From positions 4,514,509 through 4,578,508 of the forward strand of contig OZ022245.1 of assembly GCA_963978895.1 (NCBI GenBank): a stretch of 64,000 nt of DNA, in the 5' to 3' direction. Below, piece after piece: positions 1 to 22,370 of this stretch. How positions within the stretch are numbered: the stretch's first letter is position 1; every line of letters starts with the position of its first letter. Made by a program: the position numbers and the translations under genes. Origin of the DNA: Erpobdella octoculata. Its lineage: Eukaryota > Annelida > Clitellata > Hirudinida > Erpobdellidae. The notes beneath the pieces were generated by a model. It was given only the letters and a program-made list of their open reading frames with translations, was not told where the DNA came from and made no database searches.

Positions 1-149
1 GGCGGATTAATCAAATTAAAACTGAAGACTAAAAAAAACCAGCCTGCTAGCGAATAAGAAGAAGAAGCATGATTAAATCACCACATTAGAGATTATTTAT
101 AGCCGGCGTTGAAGCGTTATTATTGATGTGTTTACATTCACGTATTTAT

Positions 150-540
150 GTAGTAGATGTATTCTTCCGCTCGCTTGCAATACAACTGTTATGGCGTCGT
201 CGTGTCGGGCGGCTCTTCTGCAAGTGTCGCTCGCCGAATTTCGCTCGCTGGTTTTCGCTCACAGCCGCCGACTCTGCTGGCATTAAATAACTTCCATTCT
301 ACGATATCGGCAGTGAGGCAACTGTCAAAAACCGTGATTTCATTCATAATTTCTACATCGCCGAGAGAATCGCACATCGCGTCGGTCTAGCCAAGATGGC
401 GACATATGACTCGTGTAGCGCGCATGTCTGATATGCTTTTGAATCAAAGAGCATATGTTATTGGCGTTTTCCTTCATTACACGTAACGATATTTTCCTGC
501 CTACGATTTTCTGCGCTTTGATGTTGGATAAATAAAGCTG
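150..540. promoter_or_regulatory. Promoter-like GC-richer patch with a YY1-like motif
   Basis: This stretch has many CG dinucleotides, unlike the AT-rich DNA after it. At about 393-403 it holds AAGATGGCGAC, one base from the YY1 core-promoter consensus AAGATGGCGGC. The only ATG reading frame from that motif closes after 11 codons. It might be a promoter for an internal DCC transcript or for a gene to the left; the sequence does not decide which. Confidence 0.25.
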
Positions 541-1378
541 ATTTGATTTATTGAAGCTTTTGAATTAAAATGTATATTTTACTATAAATAATTTATTATA
601 CGTATATATTACCAATGCTTATTATAGCATATATGAGCCAGTTGCGTCAGAAATGAAAATAATAAATTTAAAACTAAATGTTTACATAACAGCTGAGGTC
701 GCGTATGACAAGCATCCGTTATAAATGGATTGCACTGCGCTTTCTTAACAAGTGATATATAATCAACATTATTAATCCTGGATTTTTGTTTCTTAGTGTA
801 GTCGTACCGCCAGTTACTATTGAAGAAAATAGTGGTTTGTCATCCGCAGCTCTAGGAAAGTTTTTCTTTTGGGGGCGGGGGGGGGGTGAATTAAAAACTG
901 TTCTCTGTTCTGAAAAAAGTTGAAATGAATTGATAGTACTACCGTAGGTAGATACACGGCGTACCGAATACCAAGGATATTCTCCAGATTAGTAAGACTT
1001 AAAGAGGAAAAAAAGTTTCAGAGGTTTCATGCGATGAAATATGATCAGATATTTTAGCGGATAATTGTGAGCAAACGGAAATTCGTGCTCGATATAATTG
1101 AGATGGATAGTGGATAGTAATAAACACCTATCAATCATGGATTATGTTATATATTAATTTACAGTTTTTATCTTTGAAAATTTCACTCATTTGTCTAAAT
1201 TACTCACCATGGTTCAACGTGAGAAAATTACGGGAAAAAATTGAACATTTGCCACATGCTTGAGTGACAATATCGTTCACCCAGAGCTAGAGAGTGCACG
1301 CAGGGGTCAGATCGTATCTCGATCAATTTGATCGGTGACTGTCAGAGAACGGATGGAAGACCGGACAGATATGTTTTC

Positions 1379-1589
1379 CAGGGGCGTCATTTGGAGGGGG
1401 GCAGGGGGGTGGGTGGTTGAAAGTTTTTTATATAAAGTAAATAACATTTTTTTAAAATGTACCCCTCCGACTACCCCCCCCCGGATCATCCGCTATTTTT
1501 TGGAGGCAGATTTGTTAGAAAATTTGTGCAGAATAAATTCTCGGAAAAAGTTTGGCCCCCCCCAAGGAATTTCTGAAATGACGCTCCTG
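1379..1589. mobile_element. hAT-type MITE, copy 1
   Basis: A 211 bp element begins CAGGGGCGTCATTT and ends with the near-perfect inverse AAATGACGCTCCTG. The flanking 8-mers ATGTTTTC (1371-1378) and ATGTGTTC (1590-1597) differ at one base and look like an 8 bp target-site duplication, the hallmark of the hAT superfamily. The interior is G-rich then C-rich (runs of seven to nine C) and has no coding capacity, so it is non-autonomous. A second, older copy lies at 4095-4307. Confidence 0.65.
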
Positions 1590-2893
1590 ATGTGTTCCCG
1601 TACCACAAGCGGACTAACGGGTATGGCATTTTAACGGCATCTCCCCCCCCACCTCGGTACAACTAAGCGTCAAAAGAATTTTTATAACAACATCCACACA
1701 CGCGCTTACGACAGCGAGCGTGAACTAACAAGGTCTCGCTTTCCCACTAAAATCTGTGAATTAAAAAAGCCAGCGCTCTTTGTGAAGTGATGTTTATGTT
1801 TGTGTTGTGTTAAGATGATTGATATATGAAATGGGAATGTTTACAAAATATAACGCCGAATATCTTTCCTTGTGAATTATGCGTGGGGTAATTTAAGGAT
1901 TTCTCTTCTGACATACACACGATCTGGGTTTACCATTAAAATTTGACGCAGACATAATAATAACCGACCATGACATGACGGTTTCATTCGTAGTCATAAC
2001 TTTCTTTGAGCTTTTTCACCATGAGCCCTCCTATCCATAGTTCAACTACCAAAGGTAGTAGCATTCAGCACATAGCAGCAAGTCCATAAAATAACTGCGC
2101 TGATACAACAACGTTTTTTTAAAATGATAATTTATGGTTTTCTTCGCTCTTTTGTTTTCAATGACTGAAAAAAAAACTAGAAAAAGTTGTTTAAAACACT
2201 CTTTTAATCTTATAAAAGCCTACGTGCTCGTGTTAAATGTTTTTGTAATCAAAAGAGCTTAAATAAAATAAAATCCCCACGCTTTTATTAGATTAAATGA
2301 GTGTTTTCAAGCTAAATTATTTTGTATTTTATTCATTGCACGTATTTTCATTCATAAACAATGAAATGCAAAATTTCGCCACAATTTGAAAGCAAGAAGT
2401 GAGTAAAAAAATTGAAAACAAAATTTACAAGTATATTGAATTAGTTAAAAGAGCTGTAAAATAGCGTCTCTTGTTGCAGATCATAATGTGATCGCACATT
2501 ACTGTTTCCCTCCTCTTTTACCCAGGCTTGGTGACTGTTTTAAACAAACCCAAGTTGTTTTTTTTATGTCGACAAGGTCGTCCAACAGCACCATCTGGTG
2601 ACAAGTACATATCTACTTGCAAGCCAAAGCATTTCCAGGCTGACATTTTTGGATATTTTTCCACAGCTGATTAATATTCATTGTTATTTTTCCACTTCGG
2701 AGAATGACGCGAAACTGATGATAGTTTGATTCTCAGTGCTTCCATATAAACCAACAATTAATTTTGCTCAACGTTCTCGAATATATCGTTTCTTTGAATC
2801 TAGTCATTTTTTAAATTATTGATTTTTGATTTATTCTTAGTCAGAGTTAGTCTAGCTTGAAGAAAAATTAAAACATTTTTTGTTTTTCTCCAG

Positions 2894-14094
<11,201 letters not shown>

Positions 14095-14099
14095 TTGTG

Positions 14100-15086
14100 C
14101 CATCAATCAGAGATTGTTTTTGTTGATGTCGATTTTTTATTTGCGGCCCAATTGAAGGCGGGTTGTGTTGTATGTGTATATATGTGTATGTATATATTTG
14201 TGTTGTATGTGTATATATTTGTATGTTTGATTCTTCAAGAGCACAAAATTTTCCATTCAAATGTGGTCACTTCATGTCAGTTAATATTATTAAAATAAAA
14301 AAGAATATGAATATGTTATTGAAAAAAGTGCATTCTTCATAGTTGAGTGCAGAAAAAACATCCTCTATAGAAAACACATAATCAATTACCCTATGAAAAT
14401 ATTAAAAACACTTATTATACGAAGCTCTAAAATATTGCAAAATTACTTTTTTAGAAACTATATAAATAGGAAATTCTTCAAAAGCTACTCGTCTAAGCAT
14501 CATATTGCAAAATAGAAATGTAACAATTCAGAATTGTCTTACTTAAATAAACTGCATGAGTGAATGTGAATAAATCACAGTTAGGACATACGTGTAAATG
14601 TGACAATTACTGGTTTTGTTCATAAATAAAGAACGAAGCATATGTGTAAATAAACATCACATAGGTGTAACTAATACATATGTATTTCATGATTCTTCAA
14701 ATAAGAAAAACTTATTTAAAATAGAAACACAAATAAAAACAAACAGAAATCGCAAATATATACGAGTGAAAATATATCATGAGTACAACTTACAACAGAG
14801 ATGATGAGAATAATGTGAGTTGTTAGATGTTATTGCTTTAATGTATTCATCAGATTTAATGCATATTAAAATTCGCTGGAATGTTTTCAAATCGAAATTG
14901 AAAAAAAAAACAATAACAAACATACAATTAATTCTATTAAAATATAAAATTGCTTTTTTGAAATTCCTGATTATCTAAAAACTGTCAGTTTAAAAAATAC
15001 ACGTCACAAACTGTTTTTCCTGAAAAGTATCAAATCCAATGGGTACATTTAATTTCATTGAATGAAGATAGTTAACATTTAATTAT
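14100..15086. other. Intergenic DNA between convergent genes
   Basis: AT-rich sequence holding the presumed DCC 3' UTR and the 3' flank of the small minus-strand gene. A short GTAT/GTGT-rich run lies at 14165-14225. I see no other gene or element. Confidence 0.6.
14294..14299 (+). terminator. Probable DCC polyadenylation signal AATAAA
   Basis: The first AATAAA after the DCC stop codon lies 200 bp downstream. A second AATAAA is at about 14546. Either could define the 3' end; transcript data would be needed to choose. Confidence 0.4.
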
Positions 15087-15761
15087 TTAGAGACTTTTTA
15101 ACTCCAAGACTAGTGATATGTCGGCAGCACTAAGGCTCTTCAAGATTTTATCCGTGATCAGAGTTTTTTGCACCCGTTTGGCCAATCTCCCTCCACTGAG
15201 ATCGCACTGGATGGCGACTAGTCTGCTCTTCGGCAGAAGGCCTTCAAAGACGAGACTTCCCTCCATGTCTTGGATCTGTACCGGCCTCAGAGCTTTCATG
15301 TCATACTCTTTTGCCATCTGGCTGTTAAGTTCCATCAGGACGTTGTCGTAGTCATATCTTATGGCTTCGTAGAGTTTCAAAACTGTCTCGATGTAGTTTG
15401 AGACATTTTCAGAGTCGCAGCTTTTGTCGTTATCTTTCAAGGCTAGCGATTCCACGGAGACAATGAGTAGAATTGAGGCTGTTAATTCAACAGATCATAA
15501 TTCTGATTGAATAAATATGTTATAACTCACGAAAAAATGTTTGTAATAAGAAATTATCAGTAAATGCCCAGACGATTGCACAAAATAAGTTATATTAAAC
15601 TTAAACTAAGCAGTCTATGTACTATTAAGTAGTATTAAGCATTATATCGCACCCTTCAAACAAGACAAAATTTTTTTAAAGTCAACTAATTAAATTAAGG
15701 GAAGTTGTTAACCTTCACAATTTTGTCCCTGATCTTTCACTCTAGAGGCAGATGTTGCCAT
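15087..15761 (-). CDS. Small two-exon gene, unknown product (146 aa)
   Basis: Exon 1 is 15713-15761 (ATG at 15761-15759, donor GAAG|GTTAAC) and exon 2 is 15087-15478 (acceptor AACAG, stop TAA). Joined they give 441 nt, 146 residues, starting MATSASRVKDQGQNC and ending AADISLVLELKSL. I do not recognise the family. The protein is soluble, with a helical middle (ETVLKLYEAIRYDYDNVLME), a likely beta stretch (GSLVFEGLLPKSRLVAIQ), then a basic segment GGRLAKRVQK and a hydrophobic C-terminal helix. There is no signal peptide. The second exon looks coding because it stays open for 130 codons in AT-rich DNA and uses GC-richer codons than its flanks. It converges with DCC. An RFX X-box-like site lies about 250 bp upstream of the ATG, hinting at a ciliary role. 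Confidence 0.6.
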
Positions 15762-16006
15762 ATTCCACGAATTTGGTTGTTACAATAACCTCAAAATATA
15801 ACTAGGTTTCTTGTTTCAATTTTATTTCAATAAATAATCCAAAAAGAACGGTGTACGCTTCTTCTCAACGATGCAACAGAATTATACATGCGGTGTTTTA
15901 AATAATTATTCCTTTTCAATAAATTTAAAATTTACTAAATTTACTAACAAAGAAATTTTCAACTTAAAGCCCGAATTATTTTTCAGGCGATTTGTTGTAG
16001 TTGGTC

Positions 16007-16022
16007 GTTGCTATGGCACAAC
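16007..16022. promoter_or_regulatory. X-box-like (RFX) motif upstream of the small minus-strand gene
   Basis: GTTGCTATGGCACAAC is the canonical palindromic X-box GTTGCTATGGCAAC with two extra bases near its 3' half-site. It lies about 250 bp upstream of the ATG at 15761, a usual distance for X-boxes of ciliary genes. The insertion may weaken RFX binding. Confidence 0.35.
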
Positions 16023-16194
16023 GACTGGGGAATTGCTGGAGATTGAAAGAATACTATAAGTCGTAAAAATTATTCTGCTCATAGCTTTGACTTTATGTGT
16101 ATGTAACAATTATTTGCCTTAATTAAAATAATCCTAATAAAATATTGAATGAGCGGGGTGGTGAAAGGAATTTCAAACAACACATGGGGAAAGG

Positions 16195-17175
16195 TTTATT
16201 GGTTGGGTTGGGGTTAAGGTTAGGAGTAGGGTTGGGTGTTAAGATTAGGGTTTGGTGTTAGGGCTAGGGTTTGTTATTAGGGTTAGGTTTTGGTGTTAGG
16301 GTTACGGTTATGATTATGGTTAGGGTTAGACTTAGGGTTAGGCTTAGTTATGATTGGAGGGTTAGGGTTAGAGTTAGAATTGGTGTTAGGGTTAGGGTTT
16401 GTTGATAGGGTTAGAGTTAGGGTTACGGTTGAAGTTAGGGTTCGGTGTTAGGGTTAGGATTCGGTGTTAGGGTTAGGATTAAGGTTAGGGTTTGTTCTGG
16501 TGTTAGTATTAAGGTTAAGGTAAAGATTAGGGTTAGTTTTTAGGGTTAGGGTTTGACGTTTGGGTTAAGGTTAGGGTTAGAGTTAGGGTTTGAGTTAGAG
16601 TCAGGGTTAGGATTAAAATTAAAGTTTGGTGTAAGGGTTAAGGTTTGGTGATAGGGTTAGAAATTACAGCGGATTGAAGTTTAAGTTAAGGTTAGGGTTA
16701 GAATTGGGTGTTAGGGTTTGTGGATAGGGTTAGGGTTACGATTGATGTTAGGGTTAGGATTAAAGTTAAGGTTTGTTCTTAAGATTAAGGTGTTGTGTTA
16801 GTATTAAGGTTAATGTAAAGGTTAGGGCTAGTTTTTAAGGTTAGGGTTTGACGTTTGGGTTAAGGTTAGGGTTAGAGTTAGGGTTTGAGTTAGAGTCAGG
16901 GTTAGAATTAAAATTAGGGTTTGGTGTAAAGTTTAAGGTTTGGTGTTAGGGTTACGGTTATGATTATGGTTAGGGTTAGACTTAGGATTAGGCTTTATTA
17001 TGATTGGAGGGTTAGGGTTAGAGTTAGAGTTAAGGTTAGGGTTAGAATTGGTGTTAGGGTTTGGGTTTGTTGATAGGGTTAGAGTTAGGGTTACGGTTGA
17101 AGTTAGGGTTCGGTGTTAGGGTTAGGATTAAAGTAAGGGTTTGTTCTGGTGTTAGTGTTAAGGTTAAGGTAAAGA
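16195..17175 (+). repeat. Degenerate telomere-like array, G-rich on + strand
   Basis: Nearly 1 kb of GGGTTA-type hexamers mixed with variants such as GGTTAA, GGGTTTGGTGTTA and GGTTACGGTT. The variation and the flanking single-copy DNA show that this is an interstitial block, not a chromosome end. Several four-run G tracts could form quadruplexes. Confidence 0.9.
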
Positions 17176-17215
17176 TTTGAAAAAAAAGTTTGCTAAAACT
17201 AAAAAAAATTCTTTA

Positions 17216-17860
17216 TAACCCTAACCCTAACAACATACCCTATCTTGACCCTAAACCTACTCTTACCTCTAAAACGTTACCTTAATCCAAACCCTATTCC
17301 TAATTTTAAACTTAACCCCAACCTTAACCCTAACCTTAAACCTAACCTTAACCCTAACCTTAACCCTAACCTTAACCCTAACCTTAACTCTAACACCTAA
17401 CTCTAACTCTAACACCTAACCCTAACCCTAACCCTAACCCCAAACTATAACCCTAACCATAAACTATAACCCTAACACTAACACTAACACCAAACCCTAA
17501 CCCTAATCTTAACCTCAACCCTAGTTACAGCGGATTAAAGTTTAGAAAAAAAAAGTTTGCTAAAACTAAAAAAAAATTCTTTATAACCCTAACCCTAAAA
17601 ACATACCCTAACCTTGACCCTAAACCTACTTTTACCCTTAAAACGTTACCTCAATCCAAACCCTATTCCTAACCTTAAATTTAACCCTAACCCTAACGTT
17701 AAACCTAACCTTAACCCTAACTTTAACCTTAACCCTAACCTTAACCCTAACCCTAACCCTAACCCTAACACCAAACTATAACCCTAACCCTAACCCTTAT
17801 CTTAACCTCAGCCTTAACCCTAACACACCAAACTTGACCATAAACCTTCCTTAAGCCCAA
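17216..17860 (-). repeat. Degenerate telomere-like array, C-rich on + strand
   Basis: CCCTAA-type hexamers with variants, i.e. the reverse orientation of the block before it. It is interrupted at 17524-17585 by an A-rich spacer that also marks its start at about 17176. It ends at TCAACGTTTGAG, where orientation flips again. Confidence 0.9.
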
Positions 17861-18490
17861 CCTCAACGTTTGAGTAAAGATTAGAGTTAGGGTAAGGATT
17901 TAGAGTTAAGGCTAAGGTTTGGTGTTAGGTTTAGGGTTAAGGTGAAAATTAGGGTTTTGTGTAAGATTTAGGTAATGGTGTTAGGGCTAGAGTTACGGTG
18001 AGGGTTAGAGTATAATGTATATGGTTAAAAGATATAGCAATTTAAAGTTTTGAAAAAAAGTTTGCCAAGACAAAAAACATATTTTTTATTAACCCATAAC
18101 TATAAACCTAACACAAAACCCTCCCTAACTCAACCCTAATTTTAACACCAAACCCTAACCCTATCCTTAACCTTAACTTTAACACACACACAGACACACC
18201 AAACCCTAACATCAAATCTGACCCTAACCCTAACACCAAACTTGACCCTAAACTTTCCTTAACCCCAACCTCAACGTTTGAGTTTAGAGTTCAGTCAGGG
18301 ATAGGGTTAAGGCTAAGGTTTGGTGTTAGATTTAGGGTTAGGGTTAAGGTGAAAATTATGGTTTTGTGTAAGAGTTATGGTTTGGTGTTAGGGTTAGAGT
18401 TAAGGTGAGGGTTAGAGTTTGGTGTATATGGTTAAAATATACAGCAATTTAAAGTTTTGAAAAAAAAATTTGCCATGACTGAAAAATTAT
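17861..18490. repeat. About 410-bp composite unit of opposed telomere-like blocks
   Basis: The motif TCAACGTTTG occurs at 17863 and 18271, exactly 408 bp apart, and the spacer GTATATGGTTAAAA followed by GCAATTTAAAGTTTTG occurs at 18015 and 18423, also about 410 bp apart. Each unit is a G-rich block, the A-rich spacer, then a C-rich block, so the array is a higher-order repeat of inverted halves. Confidence 0.8.
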
Positions 18491-19180
18491 CTTTTATTAA
18501 CCCTAACCCTAACCATAACCTTAACGCTATCACTAACCCTAACCTTAACCCGAGCGTTAACCTTAACCCTAACCCTAACACCAAACCCTTACCATGACCT
18601 TAACCCTAACCCTAATAACAAACCTTAACCATAAACCGAACACAAAACCTTAACTCAACCCTAACTTTAACACCAAAACCTAACCCTATCCTTAACCTTA
18701 TGGCGTGGTGGCTGAGCGGTAAAGCTTTCGCCTGTCGCTTGTAGATGGGCGGTTCGAATCTCACTGTCAACAAACCCTACCCTAACCCTACCTTAACCGC
18801 AAACTCAACCCTAATCCTAACCCTAACACCAATCCTAACTATATCCATAACACCATACCCTGACACTAACCCAACCCTAACCCTAACCTTAATCTTAACC
18901 CTCACCCTCACCCTAACCCTAACCCTAACCTTAACTCCAGCCTTAACCTTAATCCTAACCCTAACACCAAACCTTAACCCATACACCAAACGCCAACCCT
19001 AATACTAACAACAAACGCTAACTCTAACATAAACCAGAATAAACCCTAACACCAAACCCTAACCTTAACCTCAACCCCAACCCTAAGCTTAGCCCTAACC
19101 TTAACCTTAACCCTAACCCTAACTTCAGTCCGAACCATAACCCTAACCCTGACACCCAACCCTAAAAACAAACCCCAACT
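18491..19180 (-). repeat. Degenerate telomere-like array, C-rich, distal part
   Basis: CCCTAA/CCTTAA variants with insertions of ACACCAAA-type words. A tRNA-like sequence is embedded at 18700-18770. The array decays towards 19180 and gives way to non-repeat DNA. Confidence 0.88.
18700..18770 (+). mobile_element. tRNA-derived SINE head or tRNA pseudogene
   Basis: The sequence has a pol III A-box (TGGCTGAGCGG) and B-box (GGTTCGAATCT) at tRNA-like spacing. A three-pair D stem (GCT with AGC) forms, but the T stem and acceptor stem are badly mismatched, so it is not a working tRNA. It sits inside the telomere-like array, with hexamers on both sides and no obvious SINE tail. Confidence 0.55.
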
Positions 19181-19330
19181 AAACGTCAAGCCCTCACTTT
19201 AAGGTCTGTCCAGGCTCGTCTGAAGACCTTAAAACCAAGGCTTGGTGCGGCCCGTGCAGTACTCTAATCCATAGAGCCCTACACGGAGAGAGAGCACGGA
19301 GATAGAGAGAGGGGGAGAGAAGAAAAAGCT

Positions 19331-19362
19331 AGAACCCGAGCAACGCCGGGTAACCAAACTAA
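19331..19362 (+). mobile_element. Helitron-like 3' terminus
   Basis: A hairpin, ACCCG with CGGGT around an eight-base loop (AGCAACGC), is followed after seven bases by CTAA and then T. A subterminal hairpin plus CTRR before a host T is the 3' signature of Helitrons. The terminus lies just beyond the telomere-like array. Confidence 0.4.
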
Positions 19363-22360
19363 TTCGAATAAATAATAAAAAAAACGTTGTAAAAAGGCTA
19401 TGAACGAACGGGGCAATTTTAAAGATACGAGCGTGAGAGACTTACAGCTGTCCAAGTTGATTAGATACCGGTCAAAATGGATTTTCTTTTAGATAGTTTA
19501 AGAAATGACTAAAAAGAAGAAAAACATTATTCTTTAAATGTTTTCGATCAGATTTGTGTCACCCAAGCTATATAAATTTGCAGTATATAGTAGTATCATA
19601 GTAGTATACACTGCAAAATTTCTCATTTTAATATAAGAAAGAAGTTTTTCTACACAAAAAAACAGAGTTTTAGAGAAAAAAGTAACAAAACAGACATTTA
19701 TTATAATTAAACATACAAATTTATTTTATTTTAAATAGAACTAAATTAGTTTCATTGCTCGTTTTGGAATTTCATTGGAAAAAAACTTGATCGTGTGGTG
19801 AATGTGCGCATTGAATGCTTTCGTGTTCTGTTTATAACAGAAAGTTTCGGTTCGCGATCCCCTGGCGCTTTTCGGTTGTGTGGATTTTTGACTCGACAGG
19901 TTTGTCTGAAAGTTATTTTAAATTAAATTAAATTTACAGTTTGACTTTTTCGTGAATTTTGCAGTTTTATTTATCTTTTATGAGTTTTCATTATTTATTT
20001 GTTTTTTTTCTAAGTGTGCTTCTTGCTTTTATATTATAATAATTGTAATTAAATTTTTTATTATTTATAAATATTACAGCAAGTTATTGAAACATAAGAT
20101 CATAGAGTTTTTATGAGATTTTAATTTAATTTTTATGTAGAATATTTTTTAATTATTTTGATTTCAACACATGACATAATTCTTATTACTAACTGAGTTA
20201 TGTAACTTTGTAACACTTTAAAATAAAATGTTTAAAGGTCTAGTTATAATAATTGTAACTTGAATGGGGAATCAATAATAGCTTAAAAGATTCTTTTGTA
20301 TTGTAAATTTTATATAAATATATATTGTAATATAATTAATATGTCATGTTATATAATTAAAATATCTTGCAGGATAATGAATTTTTGTGGGCATTTAACT
20401 TTGTGACATGTTTGAGACATTAGTTGTTGTTGAAATGTAATATTTAAGTTTTTAAATGAGTTACTTATATGCAACAATTGATAAGATCTTTATTTACATG
20501 ATTCAATATTCAGTTTAAAATTTGTCATACATGTTTATTACATTTTCCTGATATGTGTATTTTTAGATATTCAATCGATTAGCTGTTGGTTCGGTTAGTT
20601 GTAACTAGATTATTTCTCCAAAAGTTAACCAGCCATACATACACTCAGTTGAAAACTCACACAAGATAAACATAAGTATAATAATAAAATTTTTGTATTT
20701 TAATAAAGTGTTTATTTTTGTACAAGCTATTAAAATGTTATTTAAATGCAAACCTTTTAATTATAATATTTTTATATTTTAATAAAGTGTTTATTTTTGT
20801 ACATGCTCTTAAAAGTTATTTAAATGCAAAAATTTTATGATAATATTTTTATATTTTAATAGAGTGTTTATTTTTGTACATGCTCTTAAAATGCTATTTA
20901 AATTCAAAACTTAATTTGTATTTACCATTAAAAAGAAAAATTAGAAACCAGCTGTCCTTCGTTAATGAATGCCGGTAGCAGACAGGCTTTCATTTTACAA
21001 ATTATTATTAAATATAATTTGTTTGAATGTTTAAAAAATGCTGAAAACAGACAGTAAAATATTACTGCATTTGCAATAATTTAACCTCCTCGAGGATAAA
21101 CTGGCGCCATAAAACAGAAACAAAACAAATTATGTAATTTGGAATTACATGGAAAAGCGTATCCCTCCATATGTACACTACTGGAACAACATCATCATCC
21201 GTCTTTGATCCAGGACAGTCTTGTTGTGTACATTCTCAATTTCTCTATTTTGCATGAGTAATTGAAGCTGGTTTTTTTGCTAATTTAATATGTATCTTTT
21301 TGTAGCTGTTATATACGTTATGCATATTACTAGAGATAGCCCATCAACAATTATGGATATTTTAAAATATTATATATCATTTTGCAATTGCAGCACCTCC
21401 CAGCAGATAATTTAAGAGTTATGTATGTTGATTGTTATGATATATACGTAGTAAGATAATATAATATATATAGATAAAACGTAATAATATGTGTCTGGTA
21501 TTTTAATATGTACGTTTAAATTATTATTATAGATTTATATGTTGGTTTGGCTATTACATATACATCTATAATAAAAAACAAATGAAAGTTAATTTAAAAA
21601 ATTAAAACATGCTTTGAAGACAGTTATAAAATTTCATAGCATGGCGTCATCATATTGTAACAATATTACACCGGGGAATAGTAGACAAAAGATGTTTATA
21701 GTTACTTAAACGATGAAAGCTTTTGTCATCATTATCACAATGCTTTATAAACTTTATTTTTGTTTAATTAAATTATAAATGTTTTTGAAATTAGTGAATT
21801 TTATAATGATCTTCCGAACATAAAAATAAAAACGTCCCCAGACATCCCATGGACATCCAGACAAGTGAAAGTTAATAAAAGCTGAGAACTGATTAAGGAA
21901 GTTGAACTTGTGGGAAATGTAGGAGGTGTACCCAATGAATACACGAATAATATAAATAAGCAGAATATTGATTTTCTTTTCAATACTGATCTGGTTAAAT
22001 ATAGCATACGTGTATATATTTATTGTATGTGTATAAATGTCAATATTAAATTACTTATTGAACCAACTGTCTCTGTCCTGTCTGTTTTCAGCCTGTGAAC
22101 ATTGAGCATCTGTACAGTAATATGTTTATAATAGATATGCATGTGTTTCCATTTTTGAATATTATTTTAAAAGTTTTGTTTTTGTAGTTGCAGCTAAAAA
22201 AAAGTTCATGCTATATCTATGAAGGCAGGCGTGAAATTTGAATTGTAAGGCTTCATATGCATTGTGACAGTTATGATGATGAATTGGATTGTCCATGTGT
22301 AAAAACATAGTTGTGTCTGTCATGCGTTTAATGTTGTTTAATGTTATGGGTGTTTTTATT
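19363..22360. other. AT-rich intergenic DNA with an 88-bp tandem repeat
   Basis: No gene seen. From about 20690 to 20920 a roughly 88 bp unit containing TTTTAATAAAGTGTTTATTT and TGTACATGCTCTTAAAA is repeated three times. The rest is AT-rich without clear structure. Confidence 0.6.
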
Positions 22361-22370
22361 GTATATGTAC

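Larger units (their letters stand above)
1..2893. other. Non-coding 5' part, probably a large DCC-gene intron or flank
   Basis: I find no exon I can support here. The first 540 bases are richer in GC than what follows and contain a promoter-like motif. From about 540 to 2890 the DNA is AT-rich, apart from a small transposon at 1379-1589. The exon that begins at 2894 starts in mid-codon and encodes the third Ig domain of a DCC-type receptor, so exons for the signal peptide and the first two Ig domains should lie further 5', probably outside the window. Confidence 0.6.

Noticed and set aside
15871..16059. 62-codon frame on the + strand upstream of the small gene
   Set aside because: Low-complexity AT-rich frame covering the presumed promoter; no similarity and no splice context.
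18700..18770. A functional tRNA gene
   Set aside because: The A- and B-boxes are good, but the T and acceptor stems do not pair and no normal anticodon arm can be drawn.
16195..19180. A true chromosome end
   Set aside because: The hexamers are heavily degenerate, switch orientation, and have genes on both sides.
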